Shown: positions 47,879 through 56,716 of the stretch, in pieces
Numbering within the stretch: the stretch's first letter is position 1
How the letters are laid out: each line of letters begins with the position of its first letter
Assembly (NCBI RefSeq): GCF_014648855.1
Contig: NZ_BMRX01000002.1
Span: forward strand, 124,001 to 188,000
Reading direction: 5' to 3'
DNA length: 64,000 nucleotides
Origin: Streptomyces parvulus
Lineage (GTDB): Bacteria; Actinomycetota; Actinomycetes; Streptomycetales; Streptomycetaceae
Program-made: the position numbers and the translations under genes
Notes under the pieces: generated by a model
Seen by the model: only the letters and a program-made list of their open reading frames with translations
The model's database searches: none
Told to the model about the DNA's origin: nothing

Positions 47879-48688
47879 TCAGGGCCGCCGTGACAGGGCG
47901 TACCCCGCCCCCACCGCCCCGTGGGCGAGCAGCAGCAGCCCCGCGGTGGTCCAGCCGCCGCTGCCGCGCCGCAGGCCCCAGGCGGTGAGCGGCAGGCCGG
48001 CCGCCATCTGGGCGAGGGCGAGGGCGCGGGCCCCGGGGCCGCCCACCCAGGGCATCCAGGGCGCGAGGCGGCTCTCCCCGGCCGTCGGCCGATGTGCCGC
48101 GGCGGCCGTCGGACGGGCGCCGGGCAGGGCGCCGGCGGCGGCGCCGAGCCGGGCGGCCGGTTCACCGGGGGCGAGCGCGACGGGAAGGGCGGCACCCGCG
48201 CGCGTGAGCACGGCCAGCAGCCCGCGCAGCCGGACGCGCGCGTCGGCGCCGTCGTCCGGCCGCGTCAGCGCCTCCAGCGACTGCAGATCCAGTACGGAGT
48301 CCAGGCCGAGCCGGGCGGCGACCGTGCGCATCCCCTCGCCCTCGGCGACGGGCGTGCCGTCCGCGAGCCACACGTAACCGACCGGCCGGTGGAAACCGGA
48401 CGCCAGGGTGCACCCGGCCCGGTCGGCGTCCCACCACAGGGCGAGCACGGGCCAGGGCGCGCCGACCGCCAGCGCGGCGGCCCAGCCCGCGACCACCCGG
48501 TCGACCGGTTCGCCGCCCTGCCGCCAGGGCCCGCCCTCCGGAACGAGGACGCTCCACCCCGCACCCGCGCCGACCAGCGTCATGCGCTCACCGAGCAGCG
48601 GCGCGACAGCGGCGACGGAGTCCGGCGCGGCGCGGCACAGCAGCAGGGCGCCGGCAGCGTGCTCTCCCCCGGACTCGGACGTCGACAT
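47879..48688 (-). CDS. Hypothetical protein with C-terminal membrane segments
   Basis: 269 residues. The first ~190 are Ala/Leu-rich with no recognised domain (WWDADRAGCTLASGFHRPVGYVWLADG). The last ~70 contain two hydrophobic stretches (ALALAQMAAGLPLTAWGL and TAGLLLLAHGAVGAGYAL), so the protein is probably membrane-associated. TAGCTTGTG just upstream of the ATG and no ribosome site suggest a leaderless start. Divergent from the DUF4097 gene. Confidence 0.6.
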   Translation of the reverse strand: MSTSESGGEHAAGALLLCRAAPDSVAAVAPLLGERMTLVGAGAGWSVLVPEGGPWRQGGEPVDRVVAGWAAALAVGAPWPVLALWWDADRAGCTLASGFHRPVGYVWLADGTPVAEGEGMRTVAARLGLDSVLDLQSLEALTRPDDGADARVRLRGLLAVLTRAGAALPVALAPGEPAARLGAAAGALPGARPTAAAAHRPTAGESRLAPWMPWVGGPGARALALAQMAAGLPLTAWGLRRGSGGWTTAGLLLLAHGAVGAGYALSRRP

Positions 48689-48748
48689 GATCACAAGCTA
48701 GGGCAATCCGGGCCGCCCGGCCGATCGCTGATCGTCAGAACGGGTGTC

Positions 48749-48775
48749 TTGACTTTCCCTGCCCGCGATATATCG
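48749..48775 (+). promoter_or_regulatory. Promoter/operator of the DUF4097-PadR pair
   Basis: TTGACT (48749-48754) and a perfect palindrome CGATATATCG (48766-48775), with a related half CGATATGGCG at 48792-48801. The AT-rich palindrome in the -10 region fits autoregulation by the downstream PadR protein (inference). Confidence 0.55.
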
Positions 48776-48825
48776 TGAATGGCGGAGGACGCGATATGGC
48801 GCGTTCGGTCGAGGAGGTCTGCACC

Positions 48826-49776
48826 ATGTCCGAGTGGTCCGTCGCGGAGCCCGGGAAGCTCACCTTCGACGAGCCCGTGAACCGTCTGCAGGTACGCATC
48901 GTCAACGGAACTGTGAACGTCGTGGGCACCGACGAGGGTTCCGCCCGGCTGGAGATCTCCGAGATCGAGGGGGCGCCGCTGATCGTCACCCACGAGGACG
49001 GCGCGCTGACCGTGGCCTACGAGGACCTGCCCTGGAAGGGCTTCCTCAAGTGGCTCGACCGCAAGGGGTGGCGCCGCAGCGCGGTGGTCTCCCTGACGGT
49101 GCCGGCCGGCACCCGCGTGGAGGTGGGCGCGGTCAGCGCCGCGGCGGTGGTCTCCGGCCTCGAAGGGCACACCGAGGTCAAGGGCGTCTCCGGCGACACC
49201 ACCCTGGTGAGCCTCGCGGGCCCGGTCCGCGCGGACACCGTCTCGGGGAACGTGGAGGCCCAGGCCCTCACCGGCGACCTGCGCTTCAACTCCGTCTCCG
49301 GTGACCTGACCGTGGTCGAGGCGGGCTCCTCCGTGCGGGCGGACTCGGTGAGCGGCTCGATGATCGTCGACCTGGACCCGGCCGGCGGGCCCACGGACAT
49401 CAGCCTGACCAGTGTGTCGGGCGAGATCGCCATCCGGCTGCCGCAGCCCGCCGACACCCGGGTGGAGGCCAACACCGCCGGCGGCGCGGTCACCAGCGCC
49501 TTCGAAGACCTCCGGGTGGGCGGCCAGTGGGGCGCCAAGCGGATCACCGGACGGCTCGGCGAGGGCAACGGGCGGCTCAAGGCCACCACGATCTCCGGTT
49601 CGATCGCCCTGCTGCGGCGCCCGGCCCAGGAGGACACCCCGTGGCAGCGGGAGCCGTGGGACGGCGGCCCGGCGGACGCGGCGCCGGGCGACTCGGGGGA
49701 CAATTCCGCTTCCGTCCCGGACCCCGGCGACACCGCCGCCCCGTCGGACGGCACGACCGACAAGAAGGTGCTCTGA
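48826..49776 (+). CDS. DUF4097 beta-helix-like protein
   Basis: 316 residues. Repeated strand motifs of the DUF4097/adhesin-like fold: VSAAAVVSGLEGHTEVKGVSGDT, VSGNVEAQALTGDLRFNSVSGDL and VSGSMIVDLDPAGG, spaced 20-25 residues as in a right-handed beta solenoid. The C-terminus is acidic and disordered. No signal peptide, so it is cytoplasmic. GAGGAGG precedes the ATG. The PadR gene follows one base after its stop, so the two form one operon. Confidence 0.8.
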   Translation: MSEWSVAEPGKLTFDEPVNRLQVRIVNGTVNVVGTDEGSARLEISEIEGAPLIVTHEDGALTVAYEDLPWKGFLKWLDRKGWRRSAVVSLTVPAGTRVEVGAVSAAAVVSGLEGHTEVKGVSGDTTLVSLAGPVRADTVSGNVEAQALTGDLRFNSVSGDLTVVEAGSSVRADSVSGSMIVDLDPAGGPTDISLTSVSGEIAIRLPQPADTRVEANTAGGAVTSAFEDLRVGGQWGAKRITGRLGEGNGRLKATTISGSIALLRRPAQEDTPWQREPWDGGPADAAPGDSGDNSASVPDPGDTAAPSDGTTDKKVL

Positions 49777-49777
49777 C

Positions 49778-50824
49778 ATGCCCCCCGTCTTCGCCCACGG
49801 CCGCCTGCGCCTCTACCTCCTCAAGCTCCTGGACGAGGCCCCGCGCCACGGCTACGAGGTGATCCGGCTCCTCGAAGAGCGCTTCCAGGGCCTCTACGCC
49901 CCCTCGGCCGGCACGGTGTATCCGCGCCTGGCCAAGCTGGAGGCGGAAGGGCTGGTCACCCACACCACCGAGGGCGGCCGGAAGGTGTACGCCATCACGG
50001 ACGCCGGCCGCGCCGAGCTGGCCGAGCGCAGCGGTGAACTGGCCGACCTGGAGCTGGAGATCCGGGAGTCGGTCGCCGAACTGGCCGCCGAGATCCGCGC
50101 GGACGTGCGCGGCGCGGCGGGCGACCTGCGGCGGGAGATGCGGGCCGCCGCCGGCGCGGCGCGCCAGGGCAACGGACCGGACGCGCACGACGAGGCGGGC
50201 GGCGCCGACGACCGGGAGGCCTGGCGGGCCGCCAAGGAGGAGATGCGCCGGGTCAAGCAGGAGTGGAAGGAGCAGGCCCGCCGCGCCAAGGACGAGAGCC
50301 GCCGTGCCCGCGACGAGGCCCAGCGGGCCCGGCGTCAGGCCAAGGAGGCCCAGGAGCGGGCCCGGACACAGGCGCAGGAGGAGGTGCAGCGCATCGCACA
50401 GCGGGTCCAGGAGCAGGTGCAGGACCACTTCGCGCGGGGCGACTGGCCCACGGGGCTGCGCGAGGGGCTGAGCGAACTGGCCAAGGAGGTCGGCGACTTC
50501 GGCAAGGACTTCGGGAAGGAGTTCGGCAAGGACTGGGGCTTCGGCCGCACCGAAACCGGCACTGCGGCCTCCCGGCCCGACTACTCCACCACCCCCGAGG
50601 ACTTCCCCGCCGGGTACGCCCCGGCCTGGGCCCACGAGGACGCCGCGGAGTCCACCGGGGACCCGGCCCGCGACCTGGAGCGGCTGCTCGACCGGTTCCG
50701 GGACGACATCCGGGACGCGGCCCGCGACCGGGGTGTCTCTCCCGACCAGCTCCGCGACGCCCGCCGGCACCTGTCGGCCGCCGCGGCCCACATCGGGGCG
50801 GTCCTGCGCACGCCGCAGGCCTGA
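49778..50824 (+). CDS. PadR-family regulator with a long coiled-coil tail
   Basis: 348 residues, far longer than ordinary PadR proteins (100-190). The winged helix occupies 1-80 (LRLYLLKLLDEAPRHGYEVIRLLEERF ... GTVYPRLAKLEAEGLVTHTTEGGRKVYAIT). Residues 85-220 form a continuous Arg/Glu/Ala coiled coil, followed by a region with repeated GKDFGKEFGKDWGFG and a helical end (DLERLLDRFRDDIRDAARDRGVSPDQLRDARRHL). It probably represses the DUF4097 promoter; the tail may oligomerise or contact the partner. Followed by a strong terminator. Confidence 0.82.
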   Translation: MPPVFAHGRLRLYLLKLLDEAPRHGYEVIRLLEERFQGLYAPSAGTVYPRLAKLEAEGLVTHTTEGGRKVYAITDAGRAELAERSGELADLELEIRESVAELAAEIRADVRGAAGDLRREMRAAAGAARQGNGPDAHDEAGGADDREAWRAAKEEMRRVKQEWKEQARRAKDESRRARDEAQRARRQAKEAQERARTQAQEEVQRIAQRVQEQVQDHFARGDWPTGLREGLSELAKEVGDFGKDFGKEFGKDWGFGRTETGTAASRPDYSTTPEDFPAGYAPAWAHEDAAESTGDPARDLERLLDRFRDDIRDAARDRGVSPDQLRDARRHLSAAAAHIGAVLRTPQA

Positions 50825-50873
50825 ACCCGGGCGGCCGCCTCCCGGTGGCGGCGGACACGCACCCGACTCCGCC

Positions 50874-50911
50874 GGCACGGGCCCCCGGTATCCGGTCGGG
50901 GGCCCGGTGCC
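50874..50911. terminator. Bidirectional terminator between PadR and the Clp-N gene
   Basis: Stem GGCAC-GGGCCCCCG / CGGGGGCCC-GGTGCC around an 8-base loop, between convergent genes. Confidence 0.8.
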
Positions 50912-50921
50912 GGGGGCGGGG

Positions 50922-51500
50922 TCAGGCGCAGGCCGCGCCCGTGTCCTCGCCGGATCCGCCGCCCAGCACCCTGGTCACCGACGCGTGGGTCACCCCGTGG
51001 TCGGCGAGCACCTCGGCGGGCACGCCGGGGAGGATCGTCAGGGCGAGGAGCAGGTGTTCGTCGCCGATGTGCCGGTCGCGCCGGGCCACGGCGACGCGCA
51101 GCGCCTGCTCCAGCACCCGCTTGGCGTCCCGGTCGAAGCCGCGGTGCCCGGACCACCGGCGTCCGGGCTTCCCGCCGCCGGACATGGCGCCGGCGCCGTG
51201 CGCCTCCTCCACCCGGGCGACGATCTCCGAGACGTCGATCCCCAGTCCGGCGAGCGCGTCCGTCTCGGCCCGCGACAGTCCGGCGTGCCGCCGCGCCTCG
51301 GCCAGCGCCCGCCGCACCGAGTCCCGTCCCGCACCGCCGGCGCCGGCCGCCGTCAGCGCGAAGGAGGCCCGGCTGCCCTCCCGTTCCAGCAGGGCGAGCA
51401 GCAGATGCCCGGTGTCGACGGTCCGCGCCTCGGCCGCCTCGGCCTGTTCGACGGCCCCCTGCACGACGGCCCGCGCGTCCTTCGTGAATCGCTCGAACAT
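50922..51500 (-). CDS. Clp amino-terminal domain protein (no ATPase)
   Basis: 192 residues with two Clp-N repeats (MFERFTKDARAVVQGAVEQAEAAEARTVDTGHLLLALLE and the second around FDRDAKRVLEQALRVAVARRDRHIGDEHLLLALT). There is no AAA+ domain, so it may act as an adaptor or decoy that binds Clp substrates or regulators (inference). GGAGG lies upstream of the ATG. It overlaps the preceding HTH gene by one base (TGATG), so the two are coupled. Confidence 0.85.
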   Translation of the reverse strand: MFERFTKDARAVVQGAVEQAEAAEARTVDTGHLLLALLEREGSRASFALTAAGAGGAGRDSVRRALAEARRHAGLSRAETDALAGLGIDVSEIVARVEEAHGAGAMSGGGKPGRRWSGHRGFDRDAKRVLEQALRVAVARRDRHIGDEHLLLALTILPGVPAEVLADHGVTHASVTRVLGGGSGEDTGAACA

Positions 51501-51709
51501 CAACGCCTCCCGTACTTCTTGTGCACGGCCTGCCTGCTGATCCCGAGTTCCGTGGCGATCTCCTGCCACGACCAGCCCTGGTTGCGCGCGCTGCGCACCT
51601 GCACCGCCTCCAGCTGCTCCAGCAGCCTTCGCAGCGCGGCGACGGCCCGCAGCCCGACCCTGGGGTCGCGGTCACCCGCACGCGTGGCGAGATCCGTTGC
51701 TTCACTCAT
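51500..51709 (-). CDS. Small helix-turn-helix regulator coupled to Clp-N protein
   Basis: 69 residues. The C-terminal HTH (about 46-66) WSWQEIATELGISRQAVHKKY is a sigma-like/AsnC-type recognition unit; the N-terminal half is a helical dimer region (VAALRRLLEQLEAVQVRSAR). Two palindromes overlap its promoter (51713-51755), so it probably represses its own operon. The mRNA appears leaderless: TAAGTT ends six bases before the ATG. Confidence 0.85.
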   Translation of the reverse strand: MSEATDLATRAGDRDPRVGLRAVAALRRLLEQLEAVQVRSARNQGWSWQEIATELGISRQAVHKKYGRR

Positions 51710-51712
51710 ACG

Positions 51713-51755
51713 GTCAACTTAGGTTGACACCTGTCCGGCGTCAACCCTCATTGAC
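51713..51755 (-). promoter_or_regulatory. Twin operators over the leaderless promoter of the HTH/Clp-N operon
   Basis: Operator 1 (51713-51728): GTCAAC-TTAG-GTTGAC, perfect. Operator 2 (51740-51755): GTCAAC-CCTC-ATTGAC, one mismatch. Centres are 27 bp apart. On the minus strand they overlap the -35 TTGACG and -10 TAAGTT (17-bp spacer), and the start codon begins where transcription should start. This is a textbook layout for an autorepressed leaderless operon. Confidence 0.75.
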
Positions 51756-51766
51756 AAACGCGGGAG

Positions 51767-52732
51767 TCAGGAGGCGCTGAGCACGATCTTCCCGAACAGC
51801 TCGCCGGAGGCCATCCGCTCGAAGCCCTCCCGGGCCCGGTCCATCGGCAGGATGTCGTCGATGACGGGGCGTACGCCGGTGGCGGCGCAGAAGGAGAGCA
51901 GGTCCTCCAGCTCGTCCTTGGTGCCCATCGTGGAGCCGACGACCTTCAGCTCCAGGAAGAAGATGCGGGTCAGCTCCGCGTGGGAGGGCCGGTCGCCGCT
52001 GGTGGCGCCGGAAATGACGAGCGTGCCGCCCGGTCGCAGCGACTTCACCGAGTGCGACCAGGTGGCGGCGCCCACGGTCTCGATGACGGCGTCCACCCGC
52101 TGCGGCAGCCGCGCGCCCGGCTCCACCGCCTCGACCGCGCCCAGTTCCAGGGCCCGCTTGCGCTTGGCCTCGTCCCGGCTGGTGGCGAAGACCCGCAGCC
52201 CCGCGGCCCGGCCGAGCACGATCGCGGCCGTGGCCACCCCGCCGCCGGCGCCCTGCACCAGCACCGAGTCACCGGGACGCACCCCGGCGTTGGTGAACAG
52301 CATGCGGTACGCCGTCAGCCAGGCGGTCGGCAGGCAGGCGGCCTCCGCGAAGGACAGCTCCTTCGGCTTGGGCAGGAGGTTCCAGGTCGGCACGGCGACC
52401 TGCTCGGCGAAGGTCCCCGGATACCGCTCGGTGAGGATGGAGCGGGGCTCCCGGGGACCGACCCCGTGGCCGGTCTGGCCGATCACCGAGTGCAGGACGA
52501 CCTCGTTGCCGTCCGCGTCGACGCCGGCCGCGTCGCAGCCCAGGATCATCGGCAGCCGGTCCTCCGGGAGGCCGACGCCGCGCAGGGACCACAGGTCGTG
52601 ATGGTTGAGGGAGGCGGCCCTGACATCGACGACGCTCCAGCCCGGACGGGCCCCGGGAGCGGGAAGCTCTCCCAACTCCAGGCCGGTCAGCGGCTCGTCG
52701 CGGTCGATTCGGGCGGCGTAGACAGCGAACAT
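51767..52732 (-). CDS. Zinc-independent MDR-type quinone oxidoreductase/alcohol dehydrogenase
   Basis: 321 residues of the medium-chain reductase family: GroES-like N-terminal domain (VDVRAASLNHHDLWSLRGVGLPEDRLPMILGCDAAG) and NADP-binding domain (VLVQGAGGGVATAAIVLG, SVKSLRPGGTLVISGATSG). The structural zinc cysteine cluster is absent. The substrate is unknown. The ATG at 52732 has TATCGT upstream and only a weak AGGG, so it may be leaderless. Monocistronic on the minus strand. Confidence 0.85.
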   Translation of the reverse strand: MFAVYAARIDRDEPLTGLELGELPAPGARPGWSVVDVRAASLNHHDLWSLRGVGLPEDRLPMILGCDAAGVDADGNEVVLHSVIGQTGHGVGPREPRSILTERYPGTFAEQVAVPTWNLLPKPKELSFAEAACLPTAWLTAYRMLFTNAGVRPGDSVLVQGAGGGVATAAIVLGRAAGLRVFATSRDEAKRKRALELGAVEAVEPGARLPQRVDAVIETVGAATWSHSVKSLRPGGTLVISGATSGDRPSHAELTRIFFLELKVVGSTMGTKDELEDLLSFCAATGVRPVIDDILPMDRAREGFERMASGELFGKIVLSAS

Positions 52733-52849
52733 GGCCCTGACGATAGGTTCCGCACCCGCCGACCGGAACCACGACGCCCTGTGACACACACCCTCTTGCC
52801 ATCACGTCCACGGCCGGACCGGGCGGCAGCCGCCTCCCCGCACAAGGGA

Positions 52850-52883
52850 GCGGCCCCGCCCTCCCGGAGGAGGACGGGGCCGC
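52850..52883. terminator. Terminator downstream of the malic enzyme gene
   Basis: Stem GCGGCCCCG / CGGGGCCGC with inner CCTCC/GGAGG pairing, 25 bp after the malic enzyme stop. Confidence 0.75.
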
Positions 52884-52907
52884 CCGGCGCACACGCGGGT
52901 CACACCG

Positions 52908-54137
52908 TCACCGGCGCGCGACGCCCTCGGCACGGGCCGCGGCGGCCACCGCCGCCGTGACGGCCGGGGCGACCCGCTCGTCGAACGGCGACGGGATGAC
53001 GTAGTCCGCGGCGAGGTCGTCGCCGACCACGGAGGCCAGCGCCTCGGCCGCCGCGAGCTTCATGCCCTCGGTGATCCGCGACGCCCGCACCTGGAGCGCG
53101 CCCGCGAAGATGCCGGGGAACGCCAGCACGTTGTTGATCTGATTCGGGAAGTCCGAGCGCCCCGTCGCGACGACCGCCGCGTACTTGTGGGCGACCTCCG
53201 GGTGGACCTCGGGGTTCGGGTTGGCCATCGCGAAGACGAAGGCACCCTTCGCCATCGAGGCCACCGCGTCCTCGGCCACGGTGCCGCCGGAGACGCCGAT
53301 GAAGACGTCGGCGCCCGCGAGCGCGTCCTCCAGCGAACCGGTCAGCCCCGCCTTGTTGGTGAAGGAGGCCACCTCCTCCTTGACCGGCGTGAGGTCCGTC
53401 CGGCCCGCGGAGATGATGCCCTTGCGGTCCGCGAGGGCGACGTCCCCGATGCCGGCCTCCACCAGCATCTTGGCGATGGCGACACCGGCCGCGCCGGCGC
53501 CCGAGATCACCGCGCGCAGCTCGCCCAGCGTCCGCCCGCTCAGCCGCACCGCGTTGCGCAGCGCCGCCAGCGTCACGACCGCCGTGCCGTGCTGGTCGTC
53601 GTGGAAGACCGGGATGTCCAGGCGCTCCTGGAGCTTGCGCTCGATCTCGAAGCAGCGCGGCGCCGAGATGTCCTCCAGGTTCACGCCGCCGAAGGAGGGC
53701 GCGAGACGGACCACCGTCTCGACGATCTCGTCGGCGTCCGTGCAGGCCAGAGCGATCGGGACCGCGTCCACCCCGCCGAACTGCTTGAAGAGGATCGCCT
53801 TCCCCTCCATCACCGGAAGGGAGGCCTCGGGGCCGATGTCCCCGAGTCCCAGCACCGCCGTACCGTCCGTCACGACCGCCACGACCGAGGACTTCCACGT
53901 GTAGTCGTGGACGAGGTCGGGCTGCTCGGCGATCGCGCTGCACACCTTCGCGACGCCGGGCGTGTACGCCAGGGACAGGTCTTCCTTGTCGCGGACCGGC
54001 ACGGTGGCCTGCACGGCCATCTTGCCGCCGCGGTGCAGCGCGAACGCGGGGTCGAAGGAGTCGAGGGGCTGCCCGCCCGCCTCCTGCTCCGCACCGGCGC
54101 CGTTGTCGCTGCGAGGATTGACGATCTCCGCTGCCAC
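52908..54137 (-). CDS. NAD-dependent malic enzyme
   Basis: 409 residues of the short bacterial malic enzyme type: LSLAYTPGVAKVCSAI, VVTDGTAVLGLGDIGPEASLPVMEGKAILFKQFGGVDAVPI, DISAPRCFEIE, IPVFHDDQHGTAVV and the nucleotide-binding AVISGAGAAGVAIAKML, then ALADRKG. It converts malate to pyruvate and CO2. The Asp after the second beta strand (VALADRKG) fits NAD preference, and the homologous Streptomyces enzyme is known to use NAD. No ACT or PTA-like domain. GTG start with AAGGGGTAAG upstream. Confidence 0.93.
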   Translation of the reverse strand: MAAEIVNPRSDNGAGAEQEAGGQPLDSFDPAFALHRGGKMAVQATVPVRDKEDLSLAYTPGVAKVCSAIAEQPDLVHDYTWKSSVVAVVTDGTAVLGLGDIGPEASLPVMEGKAILFKQFGGVDAVPIALACTDADEIVETVVRLAPSFGGVNLEDISAPRCFEIERKLQERLDIPVFHDDQHGTAVVTLAALRNAVRLSGRTLGELRAVISGAGAAGVAIAKMLVEAGIGDVALADRKGIISAGRTDLTPVKEEVASFTNKAGLTGSLEDALAGADVFIGVSGGTVAEDAVASMAKGAFVFAMANPNPEVHPEVAHKYAAVVATGRSDFPNQINNVLAFPGIFAGALQVRASRITEGMKLAAAEALASVVGDDLAADYVIPSPFDERVAPAVTAAVAAAARAEGVARR

Positions 54138-54775
54138 TTTGTCTTACCCCTTAAGAGTTCATGGTTTGAGGGTTTGTCCACTCCTGGTGAGGAATGGGCG
54201 GGCACCGCGCGGGAGGATGGCTGTACGGGCCACGAGGACCCCGCACGACGGGCGCGCCGCACACGCGCCCTGAGCCCCTGATGAGGGGTGTAAAGAACCT
54301 TCTTACCCGACGGACGCCCCCGGCGACGAGTCGGATAAGCGCAAGCTCACATGTCGGACCCCGAACGCCGCATGTCGGTGACATGGCTCATAGCCGGGGA
54401 TCAGGACAACCTCGCGCGGCCTCTTGACAGAGCGGGAGAAGCGGCCTTCATCGGCCGTGAACGCTCACGATCCATGCCCGGATAACGAGAAATTCCGCAG
54501 ATCTTCCGGCCGGAGGGGCAGATTCCCGTAAAGGTTCGGTCGTGATGTACCGACCTGGTCCGGTTCGGGGGGTCACCCGTTATCCGATTTTGACATGACG
54601 GCCCCCTGAATGGCCGAGTCCGAATGGCAAGATGCCGTAATCACACGAGGTCGCGGCACTCGAAGGCGTGTGCTCTCGTCGACCCACGGCGCCCACCGGT
54701 CCCCCGGCGGGCGCCCGCTCCACCGGAACACCACCGTCCCCATCGGCAACTCCATTCATCCGCCGGAGGAACCCC
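54138..54775. other. 638-bp divergent intergenic region (malic enzyme / glutamate-type ABC operon)
   Basis: Long for this genome. It is less GC-rich than average and holds promoter-like boxes: TTGACA at 54591-54596 facing the ABC operon, and a CAAGAT box about 30 bases later. Imperfect repeats occur (GGTCACCCGTTATCC; CCGACCTGGTCCGG). No good coding frame is visible. It may include an untranslated leader or a nitrogen-control site, which I could not establish. Confidence 0.45.
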
Positions 54776-55735
54776 ATGACCGCAAGCTCCACCCGTCGTA
54801 CGACCGCGCACTCCCGGACAGCAGCGGTCGGTGCGATCGCGGTCGCAGGCGCGCTGCTGCTCGCCGGATGCGGCGACCAGACCGAGAACAGCGACTCCGG
54901 CAGCAGCGACAGCCAGTCCTCGAGCAGCGCTCCGCTCGCCGACAAGCTGCCGAAGTCGATCCGCGACAAGGGCACCGTCAAGGTGGGCTCCGACATCGCC
55001 TACGCGCCGGTCGAGTTCAAGGACGACTCCGGCAAGACGGTCGGAATCGACCCCGACCTCGCCGACGCCCTCGGCAAGCAGCTCGGCGTGAAGTTCGAAT
55101 TCGAGAACGGCACCTTCGACACCCTGATCACGGGTCTGCGCTCCAAGCGGTACGACATCGCCATGTCCGCGATGACCGACACCAAGGACCGCCAGGAGGG
55201 CATCGACTCGGACACCGGCAAGAAGGTCGGCCAGGGCGTCGACTTCGTCGACTACTTCACCGCCGGTGTCTCGATCTACACCAAGAAGGGCGACGACCAG
55301 GGCATCAAGACCTGGTCCGACCTGTGCGGGAAGAAGCTCGTCCTCCAGCGCGGCACGGTCTCCGAGGACCTCGCCAAGGCCGAGAACGAGAAGTGCCCGG
55401 CCGGCAAGAAGATCTCCATGGAGGCCTTCGACAACGACCAGCAGGCCCAGACCCGCCTGCGCGCGGGCGGCGCCGACGCCGGCTCCTCCGACTTCCCGGT
55501 GGCGGCGTACGCGGTGAAGACCTCCGGCGGCGGCAAGGACTTCGAGATGGTCGGCGAGCAGGTCGAGGCCGCGCCGTACGGCATCGCGGTCGCCAAGGAG
55601 AGCACCCAGCTGCGCGACGCCCTGAAGGCGGCGCTGGACGCGGTGATCGCCAATGGCGAGTACAAGAAGATCATGGACAAGTGGGGCGTGGCGGAAGGTG
55701 CCGTCACGGAGGCCACCATCAACGGCGGCAAGTGA
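54776..55735 (+). CDS. Glutamate/polar amino acid ABC transporter, substrate-binding lipoprotein
   Basis: 319 residues. Lipobox LLAGC (Cys32) after a basic/hydrophobic signal, a Ser-rich linker, then a family 3 binding protein (TVKVGSDIAYAPVEFKDDSGKTVGIDPDLADALGKQLGVKFEF, IAMSAMTDTKDRQEGIDF-like segment). It binds a polar amino acid outside the membrane and passes it to the permease that follows. The ATG has GGAGGA upstream. First gene of a three-gene operon (binding protein, permease, ATPase). Confidence 0.9.
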   Translation: MTASSTRRTTAHSRTAAVGAIAVAGALLLAGCGDQTENSDSGSSDSQSSSSAPLADKLPKSIRDKGTVKVGSDIAYAPVEFKDDSGKTVGIDPDLADALGKQLGVKFEFENGTFDTLITGLRSKRYDIAMSAMTDTKDRQEGIDSDTGKKVGQGVDFVDYFTAGVSIYTKKGDDQGIKTWSDLCGKKLVLQRGTVSEDLAKAENEKCPAGKKISMEAFDNDQQAQTRLRAGGADAGSSDFPVAAYAVKTSGGGKDFEMVGEQVEAAPYGIAVAKESTQLRDALKAALDAVIANGEYKKIMDKWGVAEGAVTEATINGGK

Positions 55736-55765
55736 CCGCGCGGCGGGCACTGAAAGGCAACCTCC

Positions 55766-56716
55766 GTGACTGTTGACATCGACAAGACGGGCTCCGGCCC
55801 GGCGGACACCCCGCCGGCCGGCCCGGAGGCCATCAAGGCCATCCCGGTCCGACACTACGGCCGCTACCTCACCGCGGTCGTCGCGATCGCGCTGCTGGCC
55901 GCGGTCGTGTACGCGTTCTCCCAGGGCAAGATCAACTGGGGCACGATCCCGGACTACTTCTTCGACGACCGGATCCTGTCCGGTATGGGCAAGACGCTCC
56001 TGATCACCGTCCTGGCCATGCTGATCGGCATCGTCGGCGGCGTCATGCTCGCGGTGATGCGGCTGTCGAAGAACCCGGTGACCTCGTCCATCGCGTGGTT
56101 CTACATCTGGTTCTTCCGCGGCACGCCGGTCCTGGTGCAGCTGATCGTCTGGTTCAACCTGGGCCTGGTCTTCGAGTACATCAACCTCGGCCCGTTCTAC
56201 CGCGACGAGTGGTCCGACTTCATGACGCCGTTCCTGACGGCGCTGCTCGGCCTCGGCCTCAACGAGGCCGCGTACATGGCGGAGATCTGCCGCGCCGGTC
56301 TGCTCGCGGTCGACGAGGGCCAGACGGAGGCGTCGCACGCCCTCGGCATGAGCCACACCAAGACGCTGCGCCGCATCGTCATCCCGCAGGCGATGCGTGT
56401 GATCGTGCCGCCGACGGGCAACGAGGTCATCAACATGCTGAAGACGACCTCGCTGGTGTCGGTCGTCCAGTATCCCGAGTTGCTCCGCGCCGCCCAGGAC
56501 ATCGGTCAGACCTCGGGCGCACCGGCCGAGATGCTGTTCCTGGCGGCGGCCTGGTACCTGCTGCTGACCTCGATCTTCAGCGTCGGCCAGTACTACCTGG
56601 AGCGGTACTACGCCCGCGGCTCCAGCCGCAGCCTGCCGCCGACGCCGATGCAGAAGATCAGGGCGAACCTGTTCTCCCTGTCGACCCGCTCCAGCACGAA
56701 GGGAGGTGCCGCATGA
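55766..56716 (+). CDS. Amino acid ABC transporter permease
   Basis: 316 residues with five or six membrane segments and a HisM/GlnP-type EAA loop ([47 protein letters not shown]). A single permease gene implies a homodimeric channel. GTG start 30 bases after the binding protein. Its stop overlaps the ATPase ATG (ATGA). Confidence 0.92.
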   Translation: MTVDIDKTGSGPADTPPAGPEAIKAIPVRHYGRYLTAVVAIALLAAVVYAFSQGKINWGTIPDYFFDDRILSGMGKTLLITVLAMLIGIVGGVMLAVMRLSKNPVTSSIAWFYIWFFRGTPVLVQLIVWFNLGLVFEYINLGPFYRDEWSDFMTPFLTALLGLGLNEAAYMAEICRAGLLAVDEGQTEASHALGMSHTKTLRRIVIPQAMRVIVPPTGNEVINMLKTTSLVSVVQYPELLRAAQDIGQTSGAPAEMLFLAAAWYLLLTSIFSVGQYYLERYYARGSSRSLPPTPMQKIRANLFSLSTRSSTKGGAA

